Origin: Skeletonema tropicum
Taxonomy: Eukaryota > Bacillariophyta > Thalassiosirophyceae > Thalassiosirales > Thalassiosiraceae
Direction of reading: 5' to 3'
DNA: 64,000 bases
Assembly: GCA_037178625.1 (NCBI GenBank)
Contig: CM074133.1
Span: 682,001 to 746,000 of the forward strand
Shown here: piece after piece, positions 44,671-53,623 of the stretch
Layout of the letters: every line of letters begins with the position of its first letter
Position numbering within the stretch: position 1 is the stretch's first letter
Position numbers and translations under genes: made by a program
Notes under the pieces: generated by a model
What the model saw: only the letters and a program-made list of their open reading frames with translations
The model's database searches: none
Told to the model about the DNA's origin: nothing

Positions 44671-46323
44671 TCAATAGTCATCTCGACGGCGATAGCTACT
44701 GCTGCGTCGATGGTATTCAGGACTACGAGAGCGAGACCTAGAGCGAGAACGAGAGCGCTCACGTCGGTCATGCCTGTAATGATCACGGCCGCCACCACCA
44801 GAACGCATGTCTCTGAGTGCGGCTGCAATTTCGCTTTTGATGAGGTCCTTCACAGATCCTTCTTCTTTTTCGTGATCGCGTAGTTGACGGTTTTCACCAT
44901 CACGCCTCTTCTTTTGACCATTGACTTCGTAGTTGCGGCATTTATTCGTAGGATGGGTAAACCAAGCGTTGACTCCATTCTTCTGACAGTTGCCACACCC
45001 ACCTTCTTTGGGGTTTTCAGGCGTAGGTTTAGTACTTGGATTGCCACCACCACCACCTCCACCGCCACCTCCACCATTCTTCTTCTGGTTTCTAGGGTTG
45101 GGGTTGGAAGCTCCGTTCTTGGTAGACTTATCCTTTTCATTTGAAGCGCGTTGGGTCTTCTGATGAGCCAAGATGGCGTCAATGCGAGCGACCAAAGGCT
45201 CCAGCTCTGTTTCAAGTGGACGATTTGGAGACGTCACTCGAAGAGAATCCCTAACCTCTCTGGGCATGCTGGCCAAGACAATCTTGCACAGCTCCACTTC
45301 GTTGTAGGGAACATTGGCACGTGGAATATCATCGTTGTCCGCGTACTGTTCATCATCTTTGTAGGTGGTAAGGAGACGTAGATATTGATTGATTGCTGTG
45401 ATCATCCCTACCCAAGCCTTGCATGTGAATGCACGATGGAATTTAATGTTGGATTCCAAGTAGCTTCTGGTTGCTTCCGCGAGGCCATAACCATGTTGCT
45501 CGACTAACAATAAATTAGCGCACTTGAGAATATCCTTAAGAGTTTTCAAACGAGGCCCTGTTTCTGCTTGAGTGCAGAGCATCGCTTTACGACACATCAA
45601 GTAGTCTGATGTTTCGTCTTTGTCATCGAAGACCGTCCCTGTGTAAGACATCAGAGGGATCATTATTTTGGAAGAGTCCATGGCGTCCTTGCAAAATGCA
45701 TGGTTGACTGCCCTCCACTTCGTCACTTGGTGCGGCTCACCCTGATTGAAGTAGTTGTTGATGATGACAGCGAATTTCTTATCGAAATGACCCATGAGCT
45801 TTCCAAGCATACCTCCTGCACGTTCTGCATTATCATTCAGAGCGTTCACATGATGGCTGATTTGCTTTTTATGCTGCGAGAGTGTCTTTTTCAATTCGTC
45901 GATGTCCTTCTTAGCGAGAGGATCACCGGAGATACCGTTGAATTTGTTTGCGATGTCGGCTTCTAGCTCGGACGCTTTTTGTTGATGGGAGATGAGTTGA
46001 GTCATGAGCTTCTTCTCGTGATCGTCCCAACCAAGCTCGAAGATTAGACTTTCATATTCGATGAGTTTGAGTACCATGTAGGTATGTTGTCCAACATTGT
46101 GTGGAAGGGAATAGTACGTTACCGTAGTTTTGGCATGATTAGTTGATCCGCCATCGATAGTCCATTTCCGACCATTGGCAATCTTGGCAACTGGAAAGAT
46201 GGGAAAGACGACTTTGTCTTTATCCTCGATGTATCCACGAGTTACCTGAGATTCTTTTGGCCGTTTGTCCTCGGTGAGAGTGTTGTAGGCCAAGTAAATC
46301 GAAGCTAATTCATTTTGCGACAT
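44671..46323 (-). CDS. gag: Gypsy gag
   Basis: 550 codons. The N-terminal 400 residues are helical and have retrotransposon gag character; a Gly run precedes a zinc knuckle-like CGNCQKNG ... HPTNKC (CX2C-X9-HX4C, about residues 440-458). The tail is an Arg/Ser repeat (RSRSRSRSRS), unusual and resembling SR proteins, probably nucleic-acid binding. The start is the first ATG after the 5' LTR (46438-46777). The stop codon TGA is followed in the same frame by eight sense codons and then the pol ATG, so pol may be made by readthrough or reinitiation. Confidence 0.9.
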   Translation of the reverse strand: MSQNELASIYLAYNTLTEDKRPKESQVTRGYIEDKDKVVFPIFPVAKIANGRKWTIDGGSTNHAKTTVTYYSLPHNVGQHTYMVLKLIEYESLIFELGWDDHEKKLMTQLISHQQKASELEADIANKFNGISGDPLAKKDIDELKKTLSQHKKQISHHVNALNDNAERAGGMLGKLMGHFDKKFAVIINNYFNQGEPHQVTKWRAVNHAFCKDAMDSSKIMIPLMSYTGTVFDDKDETSDYLMCRKAMLCTQAETGPRLKTLKDILKCANLLLVEQHGYGLAEATRSYLESNIKFHRAFTCKAWVGMITAINQYLRLLTTYKDDEQYADNDDIPRANVPYNEVELCKIVLASMPREVRDSLRVTSPNRPLETELEPLVARIDAILAHQKTQRASNEKDKSTKNGASNPNPRNQKKNGGGGGGGGGGGNPSTKPTPENPKEGGCGNCQKNGVNAWFTHPTNKCRNYEVNGQKKRRDGENRQLRDHEKEEGSVKDLIKSEIAAALRDMRSGGGGRDHYRHDRRERSRSRSRSRSRSPEYHRRSSSYRRRDDY

Positions 46324-46437
46324 GATAATGATCAGTCCTTCTGATATTTCACCAGGATGGAAGATTCTTCTCGTTTCGAGGTATCTGGTAGCTTTCTGCG
46401 GTGCTTGTCGACGAGAGCACTTGTTATTTTAAAATAA

Positions 46438-46777
46438 TGACACAGGCTAATAGATGTGTAATGACAACGACGATGAATACAGTATTAATTTACGTATTTG
46501 GAGTAGTTGTGGGCTCTTCGAAGGAGAGAGCTGCTGCTAGCGGTAGAGTTGCTCGTGTAAGCCGAGTGACTCGGAATGCTATTGGACAGAAATCGTACTA
46601 ATTCCAAGACGTAGGCTGTTAGTAAGATTCTCTAAGCTGACTGCTTCAATGTAGTCAGAATCCAGAGCGGCATGCGTCAGGCATGGAGATCCCGATAAGC
46701 GATAGCTTAGCGAGCACGTATCCGTATGGTCACAGATACATACGTACCTAAAGGTAGTATGCTACTTGACTATTACA
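46438..46777 (-). repeat. 5' LTR of the gypsy element (340 bp)
   Basis: Identical to 21953-22292 by eye. The minus-strand sequence just downstream (TTATTTTAAAATAAC) does not match a primer site I know, so the primer tRNA is undetermined. Confidence 0.95.
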
Positions 46778-46782
46778 CTCGT

Positions 46783-47500
46783 CTCTAATCACAACTGCTG
46801 TCCCCCCCGCTTGAACATTACCAATGTTCTGAAGTTCCCGAGTGTTCTGAGAATGTACTGATTTGATTCTGTCATCTCCATGTCTTAGCATCGAGGCTAC
46901 CGTCACTGATGATTTTAGATGGTGGAAGTTGGTGTTGGTCTCCTGGAGCCCCAGAACATCCACACCATACGTCCGCAGGACGTGCTTGAGTCTATCTACC
47001 TTGTGGTTGTTGTGCTTCCACAGACTGAGCCCATTGATATTCAACGACATTATTCGAACTACCTCACTGCCCTTCTCCTCCACCCTCAAGTTCCCGTAAA
47101 TAGGCACAATCGTATTCTCCACTGTCCGGCCAAGTGGACGGAGTTCTTTCGTCGAGGAGGTTCTATCTTGTTTCTCCCTCTCTTTGTGCCTATAATCATC
47201 AAGCAGTTCATTGAGGTCCTTTGCTGACGGATCATCGCACCAACGCTGCCTATTTGCTATAAGCTGCCTCATCGTATCTGCATCTAACTTATCACTTGTA
47301 TTATTCTTTTCGCTGCTGTACCTCCCTCTAAATTTGACGTGGTTGCGTGTATTCGAGAGTCGGTACTGTTGTGCACGCCGGGCCGATTTCTTCTGATTGG
47401 AGGTACTGCGGCGAGGTTGTTGCTTACGTTGCCTCTCTTGAATGGATTGGCTCACCTCGGGGTATCGGGCAAAATACCGTAGAGGCTGCCCATTATCCAT
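46783..47500 (-). pseudogene. LINE copy A ORF2, 5' part
   Basis: Residues 1-240 of the LINE ORF2 protein: a basic, Gln/Arg-rich leader, then the first half of the AP-type endonuclease with LNINGL and the catalytic Glu in GLQETN. It is cut off by the gypsy insertion after the IRDE codons. The ATG at 47500 overlaps the ORF1 stop (TAATG). Confidence 0.93.
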
Positions 47501-48396
47501 TACACCATGGGCCCCACAACACCTATATCAGATGGAGGGGCCTGGGAGAGAGCTGCCTCGGCTTGTGAGACCGAGACGTCTACGCAGTCATTAGATACCA
47601 ATCTATCAAGGAATGATTCACCACCGCGATTGTGTAGAATAAATTTGGTGTAGATGCTACACACATCCGAATCCTCACCGCAATACGTATTGCCATTTTC
47701 CAAAGTATTGTCACTGTTGTTATGATTTTGAAGCACAACTTCGACTGTAGACGTCATCCAATTCACAACGCTAAAAGGACTATAGCCAGAAGTGTTGTTG
47801 TTATGTGAAAGAGCGACAAAGGGTCTACTTTGTTGTGTACATCTCCAATTATATTTGTGGCGTACAAGTGCCGCGTCTTCCATGCTAATTTGCTCCGATA
47901 TAGGTTCTTCATCATGCCAAGGTGGGGGCCAAGGTGGTTTAGGTGGGGGAGCTGGGATTGCACCTGTTTGATGTAGTAGATTGTTGGCAGTAATAAGTTG
48001 TTGGACTGCTTCCTCCCTTCTCATCTTCATGCCTTGTTTCCCAACCGATTGTGTCACAACCCGATTGTTGTTCCAGTTTCCCTCCTCTCCATCCACGAAA
48101 TTAAAAGTCGTCCATCCCTGCGTTGTGTCCTTTGACCGGCAGAGTCTTCCATCCCTTAATCCGTCCCTCATTCCTCCGATATCTCCAAAACACCATTCCT
48201 GTTTGATGTTGCAACCGGCCGGCCACATGGCCCTGCCGCCGCCCTTCCCAAACAATGTGAGTGTAGTGTCAATTGATGCGTACTTTTTTGCCGTAGTAAG
48301 TCTCGTTTTTAAGGAGCCATTCATATGGTTATTATACATTATAGTGTTGTCGTACCCTGTTCCCAGGGTGCAGTTGGTAGCGGTGTCGGCTGCCAT
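47500..48396 (-). CDS. LINE copy A ORF1
   Basis: 298 codons starting at ATG 48396, about 95 bp from the LINE 5' end. There is no recognised RNA-binding motif: no CCHC knuckle and no RRM core that I can see. A proline run (APPPKPPWPPPWH) lies in the middle. By position it should be the RNA-chaperone/RNP protein of the LINE. Its TAA stop overlaps the ORF2 start as TAATG, an arrangement known to allow termination-reinitiation in the SART1 LINE. Confidence 0.8.
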   Translation of the reverse strand: MAADTATNCTLGTGYDNTIMYNNHMNGSLKTRLTTAKKYASIDTTLTLFGKGGGRAMWPAGCNIKQEWCFGDIGGMRDGLRDGRLCRSKDTTQGWTTFNFVDGEEGNWNNNRVVTQSVGKQGMKMRREEAVQQLITANNLLHQTGAIPAPPPKPPWPPPWHDEEPISEQISMEDAALVRHKYNWRCTQQSRPFVALSHNNNTSGYSPFSVVNWMTSTVEVVLQNHNNSDNTLENGNTYCGEDSDVCSIYTKFILHNRGGESFLDRLVSNDCVDVSVSQAEAALSQAPPSDIGVVGPMV

Positions 48397-48509
48397 GGTT
48401 CACGTCGATCGCTGTAGACGATGTACTAATTCCTACGTAGGTATTTATGTCATTTTTTCATATCTTTTCCAGACACCTGCTTGAGATTGTGCGTCACCAC
48501 CCATAGCAG

Positions 48510-48562
48510 CCGATGCGGATGCACGTCCAATACCTCCACCCTTGTCACTCTCAGTAGTTGAA
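48510..48562 (-). pseudogene. Upstream fragment of the interrupted VPS33 frame
   Basis: On the minus strand an open segment (GGGIGRASASAA at its end) reaches the DNA transposon's target duplication. Joining it across the element to 11407 gives an uninterrupted Ala run in the VPS33 frame. It begins after a 3' splice-like TTTTGATAG at about 48604. The expected VPS33 N-terminal domain is not found farther upstream, so the gene start remains unexplained. Confidence 0.4.
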
Positions 48563-48569
48563 TCATCCA

Positions 48570-49943
48570 TCAATCGTTCAATGCCACCACCACCACCACG
48601 TCTATGCTGTTGCTATCAAAATAGTCCCAATTACACTGGCATCCTATTGGACTCGTTTCCCTCAAGTGCTGAATATGTGCTCTTTGCTCAGCTTCCCTCT
48701 GCTGTCTGTTTTGACGCTCCTGTTCTGCATTTTCTGGGATACTTCTCCACTCTTGCATTCTTTGCATATTCTTTGCATTATCTTGCTCTCGATGATGTGG
48801 GTCACTCCTTCGCTGTTGCATTCTTTGCATGTTATTTGCATTATCCTGCGCTCGATTCTCTGGGTCACTCCTTCGCTGTTGCATTCTTTGCATGTTATTT
48901 GCATTATCCTGCGCTCGATTCTCTGGGTCACTCCTCCACTGTTGCATTCTTTGCATATTATTTGCATTATCCTGCGCTCGATTCTCTGGGTCACTCCTCC
49001 ACTGTTGCATTCTTTGCATATTATTTGCATTATCCTGCGCTCGATTCTCTGGGTCACTCCTCCACTGTTGCATTCTTTGCATATTATTTGCATTATCCTG
49101 CGCTCGATTCTCTGGGTCACTCCTCCACTGTTGCATTCTTCTCCGGTTAAGTTCTCGCTCAATTGCTCTATTATCTGGTATTGACCTCCATTCCTCCATT
49201 TGTTCCTGATTGGTTGCATTGTGTCTTGCTCTATTTTCTGCAACTGACATCCACTCTTGAGTCCGTTCATTGTGTCTTGTTCTATTTTCTGGGATTAACA
49301 TCTGCTCTTGCCATCGTTGACGTGCATTTGTATATTCTACTGACCTATATTCTGGGTTTGCTCTTGACTCTCGCTTTCTTTGTCGGTCACTGTCTCTTTC
49401 CTGAGCCTTTTCTTCTTCACTTCTTCCAGCCCTTAAACGTTGCATGCCCTCTCTTGCATTGTCATTATCAGCAGCTTTTTCCTCCTCACTTTTTCCAGCT
49501 CTTGACTCTCGCTTTCTTTGTCGGTCACTTTCTCTTTCCTGAGCCTTTTCTTCCTCACTTTTTCCAGCCCTTAAACGTTGCATGCCCTCTCTTGCAGCGT
49601 CATTATCAGCAGCTTTTTCCTCCTCACTTTTTCCAGCCCTCAACTGTTGCATGCCCTCTCTTGCAGCGTCATTATCAGCAGCTTTTTCCTCTTCACTTTT
49701 TCCAGCCCTCAACCGCTGCATACTTTGTTTATTGCTTGCTCTTACCTGAGCCTTTTTTTTATCACTTATTCCTTCCCTTTTTGCCTGTTGTTTTGTCCTT
49801 CGCTTTGCTTTGCGCAATGCTTTTTTGGCAGCAGCGTCACGAATTGCCGCTGCAATTTTTGCTTCCTCGACGTCATTCTCTGGTGGGTCTGGAGGGCGGC
49901 GCTGGCGCTGCTGCGTAGCAGGTGGAGAGGATAACTTCTTCAC
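48570..49943 (-). CDS. Charged 23-/21-residue repeat protein (STPR-like)
   Basis: 457 codons, almost wholly repeats. The N-terminal half has 23-residue units of the type RAGKSEEEKAADNDAAREGM; the C-terminal half has 21-residue units of the type RSDPENRAQDNANNMQRMQQ. The 23-residue period and the Arg/Glu/Gln-rich pattern recall STPR (score-and-three peptide repeat) DNA-binding domains; this is a resemblance only. The N terminus is Lys/Arg-rich (KKALRKAKRRTKQQAKR), suggesting a nuclear protein. Several frames are open across the DNA repeats, so antisense ORFs are shadows. The start lies 183 bp from the U-box gene's stop. Confidence 0.6.
   Translation of the reverse strand: MKKLSSPPATQQRQRRPPDPPENDVEEAKIAAAIRDAAAKKALRKAKRRTKQQAKREGISDKKKAQVRASNKQSMQRLRAGKSEEEKAADNDAAREGMQQLRAGKSEEEKAADNDAAREGMQRLRAGKSEEEKAQERESDRQRKRESRAGKSEEEKAADNDNAREGMQRLRAGRSEEEKAQERDSDRQRKRESRANPEYRSVEYTNARQRWQEQMLIPENRTRHNERTQEWMSVAENRARHNATNQEQMEEWRSIPDNRAIERELNRRRMQQWRSDPENRAQDNANNMQRMQQWRSDPENRAQDNANNMQRMQQWRSDPENRAQDNANNMQRMQQWRSDPENRAQDNANNMQRMQQRRSDPENRAQDNANNMQRMQQRRSDPHHREQDNAKNMQRMQEWRSIPENAEQERQNRQQREAEQRAHIQHLRETSPIGCQCNWDYFDSNSIDVVVVVALND
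48790..49150. repeat. 63-bp tandem repeat, about 6 units
   Basis: The word TGGGTCACTCC recurs at about 48798, 48861, 48924, 48987, 49050 and 49113, each 63 bp apart. It encodes the 21-residue repeats. A related 69-bp repeat covers about 49415-49715. Confidence 0.93.
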
Positions 49944-50125
49944 AAGGCCAAGGTTAAGATTATTGCCGATTACTGATTACGGAAGATCATGTCTTTTGTA
50001 GTCAGTAAGTAAGTAGACATTAATACCATTCTCATTATACGTCGGCTCGAAAAAACGTTATTATTATATCAATTCTTATTACATCAACAATATGTACCGC
50101 ACATCCATATCTGGAATGGCTCAAG

Positions 50126-52753
50126 TCACCTCTTCCCAGAGACTATCTCTGCCCAAACGAAGGAAGGCGGCTCAAACAAACTAATCCAGCCCGCGTCCTT
50201 ATCACCCATCTCACTTAAATCACATGAAAGAAAGACATTGACTTTACCTCGAACACACCCTTCCTCGACTCTTGTTTCCACAACTTCCACGCAGGCGTGT
50301 TGTTTCAAAGTGGTGACAATTGGCGTGTTCGGACCGATTCCCTCAGTGAGAAAGACACCATCGGGCTGAATAATCTTGTACACACCCAACTCTACTGGAT
50401 TTGCATACTGCCTCTGACCCGTCACTAATTCCTTTCCACATGCACATGGACTAGATTTGCCCACAGGATGAGTAAGCAATGTCGCATACCCTCCTAACGA
50501 TATCAATGCTTTGACCGCAATTACGGGGTAAACACTCTCTTGTCCGCAAGCGCATTTTACAGTTTCACTGTCGTCGAATTCAAGACGTGTCGCATCTACT
50601 TCCATGCACGAACCAGATGGTAAAATCGATTTGATTTGGGTGCCGGAATAGCTCATGAGTGGTTCTTTTGATGAGACAACATGGGCACCGACAGGGATAG
50701 GGGAGGCAGTTTCGCTCTTGCCGTCTTCGCTTAAGGTAATCCATCCACTTTTGAATCTCTTTTTAGAGGCATTATCATCTGACGACATCATACATCGTGC
50801 TCGTACATTGCGTACACCTTCAAAGTCACTTGTGAGCATACTGAGACCTCGAGACTCGCTAACTCTTTTTTTCATCAAGACTACTTTTGTTTCAACAACT
50901 TCGACAACATCACCACTTGCAAGCGTTCCAATTGGATTCGAGCTAGCCTCCGGGGTTTCAAACACAGGCAAAATATCATTACCGATGTGATACACACCCA
51001 AAGGCAGGGATCGACTCCACGGTCCATCATCCTCATCTGCAATCAAATGCGGCTGGTAATCATCAACTTTATCCTCCCTGAGCATGTTTATTGTGTTTCT
51101 TCGACGTTTCAATGCTTCATCTCTCTCAAAGTTCCCTATAACTCCGGCCCATTGAAGTGATATCCATCCGCTATATTTTATTGTAGTAAGTGGTGATGGC
51201 GACCGAGATTTCTTCCGTCTTGGTGATGATGGCGGAGGAATTTCATTCGAAGAAAGATTGGAGGAATACGGCACTGTCTGGGCAACTGCAACATCTTCTC
51301 CCACTCCTCCTCCTTGTTTGTCTTGTTTTCGACGAAAGAATGCTTTCTTTTTTGAGGGGGATACTCTCAACTTGGCTATCATCTCGACTATTTCCTCTTG
51401 TCGCTTCATCTCTTCCACCAAGTCTGCATCTAATTCGACCATAACTTCTTCCTCCCAACAAATCTTGCCTCTCACTCGCCCGCCATGAATACGAGTCTCA
51501 GATATCTCGACATGAGTTCCAGATGGTAAGATAAGATCCTCAGTAACCGCGGTGGTGGTAATTTTGATATTGTTCAATCTTCGTTCGTACTCCTCCCTCT
51601 CCGAACGTTGCTTCCTGGGAGAGACTGCATTTCCAATACGTTTTTTAATACTCTTCTTTTTCTTCTTCTTCGTCGTTTGATCAATACTCTTTCCCCCAGC
51701 AAGTGACTTTTTGAGTTTCCTTCGCTTTACTGCTTTGGATCTCCTGTGAACGTCGGTAGTTACAATCAGGCCTGGTGAAGAGCAAACAATTTGATGTACC
51801 CCCAAAGGAACAAGCCAGCCATGATTTCTTTGGCCGGGATCAATTGTTGCATTCAAAGTGGCTGACGTGAGTGATACCTTGTCGTCAGTAGAAGGTGCTG
51901 CTTCCAGATCATCTCCTCGTTGTAAAGCGGGGAGTACTTGTTGGGATACCTCCTCTCTAGTGATTACTTCATCAAGTACTAATGAAGAATCCACCATAAT
52001 CATCTTACCTCCCCGTTCCTTCTCCTTCTCCACAACTTTCTCCTCATAAACCTTCTCTGCATCAAAATCATCCCTAAACTCAACAACATACCGTATCCAC
52101 GCCTCCTTCCTCGCTTTATCAATCGATGTCCGTACCAAGTGATCATCCACCAAATCCACATGTGACAATGATGTCCCAGTAATAGGATTGCATGGTTGAA
52201 GAATCAACCATCGCAATATGGATCGACGTTCAAATGTTGTTCCGTCGGGAGTTATCACTGGATCTTTCATGATTGTTTCAGTTAGTGGACAAAAGAAGTA
52301 GGATGGTATGATTGACGGGTTGACGGAAGATTTTTTCTGGCCATTGTTGCCGATGCTGATACTATTATTTGTGTTGGATGCCGTTAACTCGTGCATCTCC
52401 TCCAATGTGGTGATGTACCCCGGTGGAAACCCCAACGAGTCATCTTCGTCATCCCATGAACCCTCCTCCGTAGAATAGGAAGGATTGTCGTCATCGCCAT
52501 CATGAGAGTCAATAATGAAGTTTTGGGATCGTTCAAAATCATACGAGTCAAAGGAATAATGATTATGTTGTTGTTGTTGGCCTTCAGGATCATAATTCGC
52601 ATCATCAGTGCAAGATGAGGCACTGGATAGACCAGTTATAGATTCATCATTTTCTTCGTTATTGCTATCCATGAATCGTTTATTATCGTGATCTTCCTCT
52701 CCCTCTGCGTAGTTGTAGTATTGCTGCTCTTCTTTTGTGGAATTCGTATCCAT
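50126..52753 (-). CDS. U-box protein with repeated SH3-like modules
   Basis: 875 codons. An acidic, Asn/Gln-rich N terminus (1-145) leads to a U-box (about 150-220: IPSYFFCPLTETIMKDPVIT, then F-R-sIlrWL), the E2-binding fold of ubiquitin ligases. Beyond a basic Lys-rich stretch there are three or four copies of a module built on PLGVHQI / PLGVYHI / PVGAHVV / ELGVYKI followed by a G-VEVVETR-type strand and closing with GWISL; these look like bacterial SH3-like beta-barrels. A CxC pair (CACGQ, CACGK) occurs in the last two. It is a single exon. The last 123 codons are duplicated at 8637-9230. It faces away from the ankyrin-MYND gene. Confidence 0.8.
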   Translation of the reverse strand: MDTNSTKEEQQYYNYAEGEEDHDNKRFMDSNNEENDESITGLSSASSCTDDANYDPEGQQQQHNHYSFDSYDFERSQNFIIDSHDGDDDNPSYSTEEGSWDDEDDSLGFPPGYITTLEEMHELTASNTNNSISIGNNGQKKSSVNPSIIPSYFFCPLTETIMKDPVITPDGTTFERRSILRWLILQPCNPITGTSLSHVDLVDDHLVRTSIDKARKEAWIRYVVEFRDDFDAEKVYEEKVVEKEKERGGKMIMVDSSLVLDEVITREEVSQQVLPALQRGDDLEAAPSTDDKVSLTSATLNATIDPGQRNHGWLVPLGVHQIVCSSPGLIVTTDVHRRSKAVKRRKLKKSLAGGKSIDQTTKKKKKKSIKKRIGNAVSPRKQRSEREEYERRLNNIKITTTAVTEDLILPSGTHVEISETRIHGGRVRGKICWEEEVMVELDADLVEEMKRQEEIVEMIAKLRVSPSKKKAFFRRKQDKQGGGVGEDVAVAQTVPYSSNLSSNEIPPPSSPRRKKSRSPSPLTTIKYSGWISLQWAGVIGNFERDEALKRRRNTINMLREDKVDDYQPHLIADEDDGPWSRSLPLGVYHIGNDILPVFETPEASSNPIGTLASGDVVEVVETKVVLMKKRVSESRGLSMLTSDFEGVRNVRARCMMSSDDNASKKRFKSGWITLSEDGKSETASPIPVGAHVVSSKEPLMSYSGTQIKSILPSGSCMEVDATRLEFDDSETVKCACGQESVYPVIAVKALISLGGYATLLTHPVGKSSPCACGKELVTGQRQYANPVELGVYKIIQPDGVFLTEGIGPNTPIVTTLKQHACVEVVETRVEEGCVRGKVNVFLSCDLSEMGDKDAGWISLFEPPSFVWAEIVSGKR

Positions 52754-53198
52754 GGTGGAAACACGTCTGCCCCTACCTCCGCCTACCTACGGAATTGAAG
52801 ATATCGACCTCTCACCCTATCGGAGTTTCAATTCAACTATTGCAAATCTCCTGCGCTGATAGTGGAAGAAGTAATAACGCCGAGGACAGCAGCGCCTAAT
52901 ACATACCGCCATGCAAGTGTATGGTAAGTTGTTGGCGTTGGGTTGGGGCTTCTTTGTTCTTTGGAAATTTGCGCCAAGACTTCAAATTTGGCGCCAGCTA
53001 GTTTGAGAAGGGGAAGAAGAAAGCCGAAAAAGATCTTCGCTTTGAGTGATATGATGTGAGTGTGAAAGATGTGGTCAAATATTTCAACGCAGCTGAGACA
53101 GAGAGGCATACTTACTTAATCAATTCATTAGTCAACCATAACAACACATGTATCTGTGGAGTACTTAGCAGCAGCACAGCACTATAACAACAAGCAAG
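52754..53198. promoter_or_regulatory. Divergent promoter region, U-box and ankyrin-MYND genes
   Basis: 445 bp between two start codons on opposite strands, so both promoters should lie here. No TATA element or repeat stands out; GGCGCCA at about 52990 is a short palindromic word. Confidence 0.4.
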
Positions 53199-53307
53199 AT
53201 GGATAGGCGAAGCCGTCAAATAATCGACCTTTTCTGCGCCACAAGTGACAAAACACCAGCCGAACTACAAGCATGCATCGACCGCGGCTGCCCATGGGAT
53301 CAACCAA

Positions 53308-53623
53308 GACGAGAGGTGGTGTGGTGTAGTGGTATCACCGCCTCTCTTCTGGTTCGGGGTCTTGGGTTCGAGTCTCCCCCGTGCCAAATCCTGGCTGTTT
53401 GAGGTGTCGCAGCTCGGAGTGCGATCTGGGAACAAAGACCATTACTTGGTTTGGAATTTCATATCACTGCCTCTTTGCTAATTCCGGGGTGATGGAAAAA
53501 CTGTTGGTTATTTGCTTAATTACACTCGAAGGGTAGTAACTTGTGACATTGCTCTAGATAATTGTAGATAATTTCGCCCCTGGAGGGCCAACCATGACGT
53601 ACTTTAAGATTTCCGTTAATTTT
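53308..53623 (+). mobile_element. tRNA-derived SINE (316 bp)
   Basis: Flanked by an exact 19-bp duplication TGCCCATGGGATCAACCAA (53289-53307 and 53624-53642). The head (about 53315-53385) is tRNA-like: box A-like GGTGTAGTGGTATCACCGCC and box B-like GGGTTCGAGTC, the internal Pol III promoter. A 240-bp unrelated body ends in TTAATTTT. The tail differs from the LINE tail here (TATT repeat), so its LINE partner is another family. Confidence 0.88.

Larger units (their letters stand above)
21953..46777 (-). mobile_element. Ty3/gypsy LTR retrotransposon, interrupted by the Helitron-like element
   Basis: LTRs at 21953-22292 and 46438-46777 are 340 bp and identical on my reading, start TG and end CA, and are flanked by CTCGT (21948-21952 and 46778-46782). 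LINE copy B has the uninterrupted target with a single CTCGT at about 60570, proving the insertion. Without the 18,439-bp insert the element is 6,386 bp. Gene order gag - PR - RT - RNase H - IN is that of the Ty3/gypsy (Metaviridae) group. Identical LTRs mean it inserted very recently. Confidence 0.96.
15092..48490 (-). mobile_element. LINE (non-LTR retrotransposon) copy A, interrupted by a gypsy element
   Basis: The sequence is about 99% identical to copy B (53713-62284) along its whole length. A 14-bp TSD GCGTCACCACCCAT flanks it (15078-15091 and 48491-48504). Removing the gypsy element and its 5-bp TSD leaves 8,569 bp against 8,572 bp for copy B. The 3' end on the minus strand is a TATT repeat instead of plain poly(A). 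Its ORF2 carries two one-base deletions relative to copy B besides the gypsy insertion, so this copy is dead. Confidence 0.93.
11411..48506 (-). mobile_element. DNA transposon with 20-bp TIRs, itself interrupted by nested elements
   Basis: The left TIR CTATGGGTGGTGACGCTAGT (11411-11430) is the exact reverse complement of the right TIR, which starts at 15074-15091 and is completed at 48491-48506 after LINE copy A. A 3-bp duplication CAG flanks it (11408-11410 and 48507-48509). Without the LINE and its TSD the element is 3,683 bp. It carries one large transposase-like ORF. TIR start and TSD length do not match a superfamily I can name with confidence (3-bp TSDs occur in CACTA-, Zator- and Academ-type groups). 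Host sequence on both sides joins in the Ala-rich VPS33 frame. Confidence 0.72.

Noticed and set aside
48790..49150. 63-bp repeats as a CRISPR or centromeric satellite
   Set aside because: They keep an open frame within one ORF and have no spacers.
48542..49918. Plus-strand ORFs opposite the 23/21-residue repeat protein
   Set aside because: They read the same tandem repeats on the other strand and give Leu/Cys/His-rich strings with no domain.
53315..53385. A functional tRNA gene
   Set aside because: It has box A and B words but no convincing acceptor stem closure, and it is bounded by a target duplication with a long body: a SINE head.
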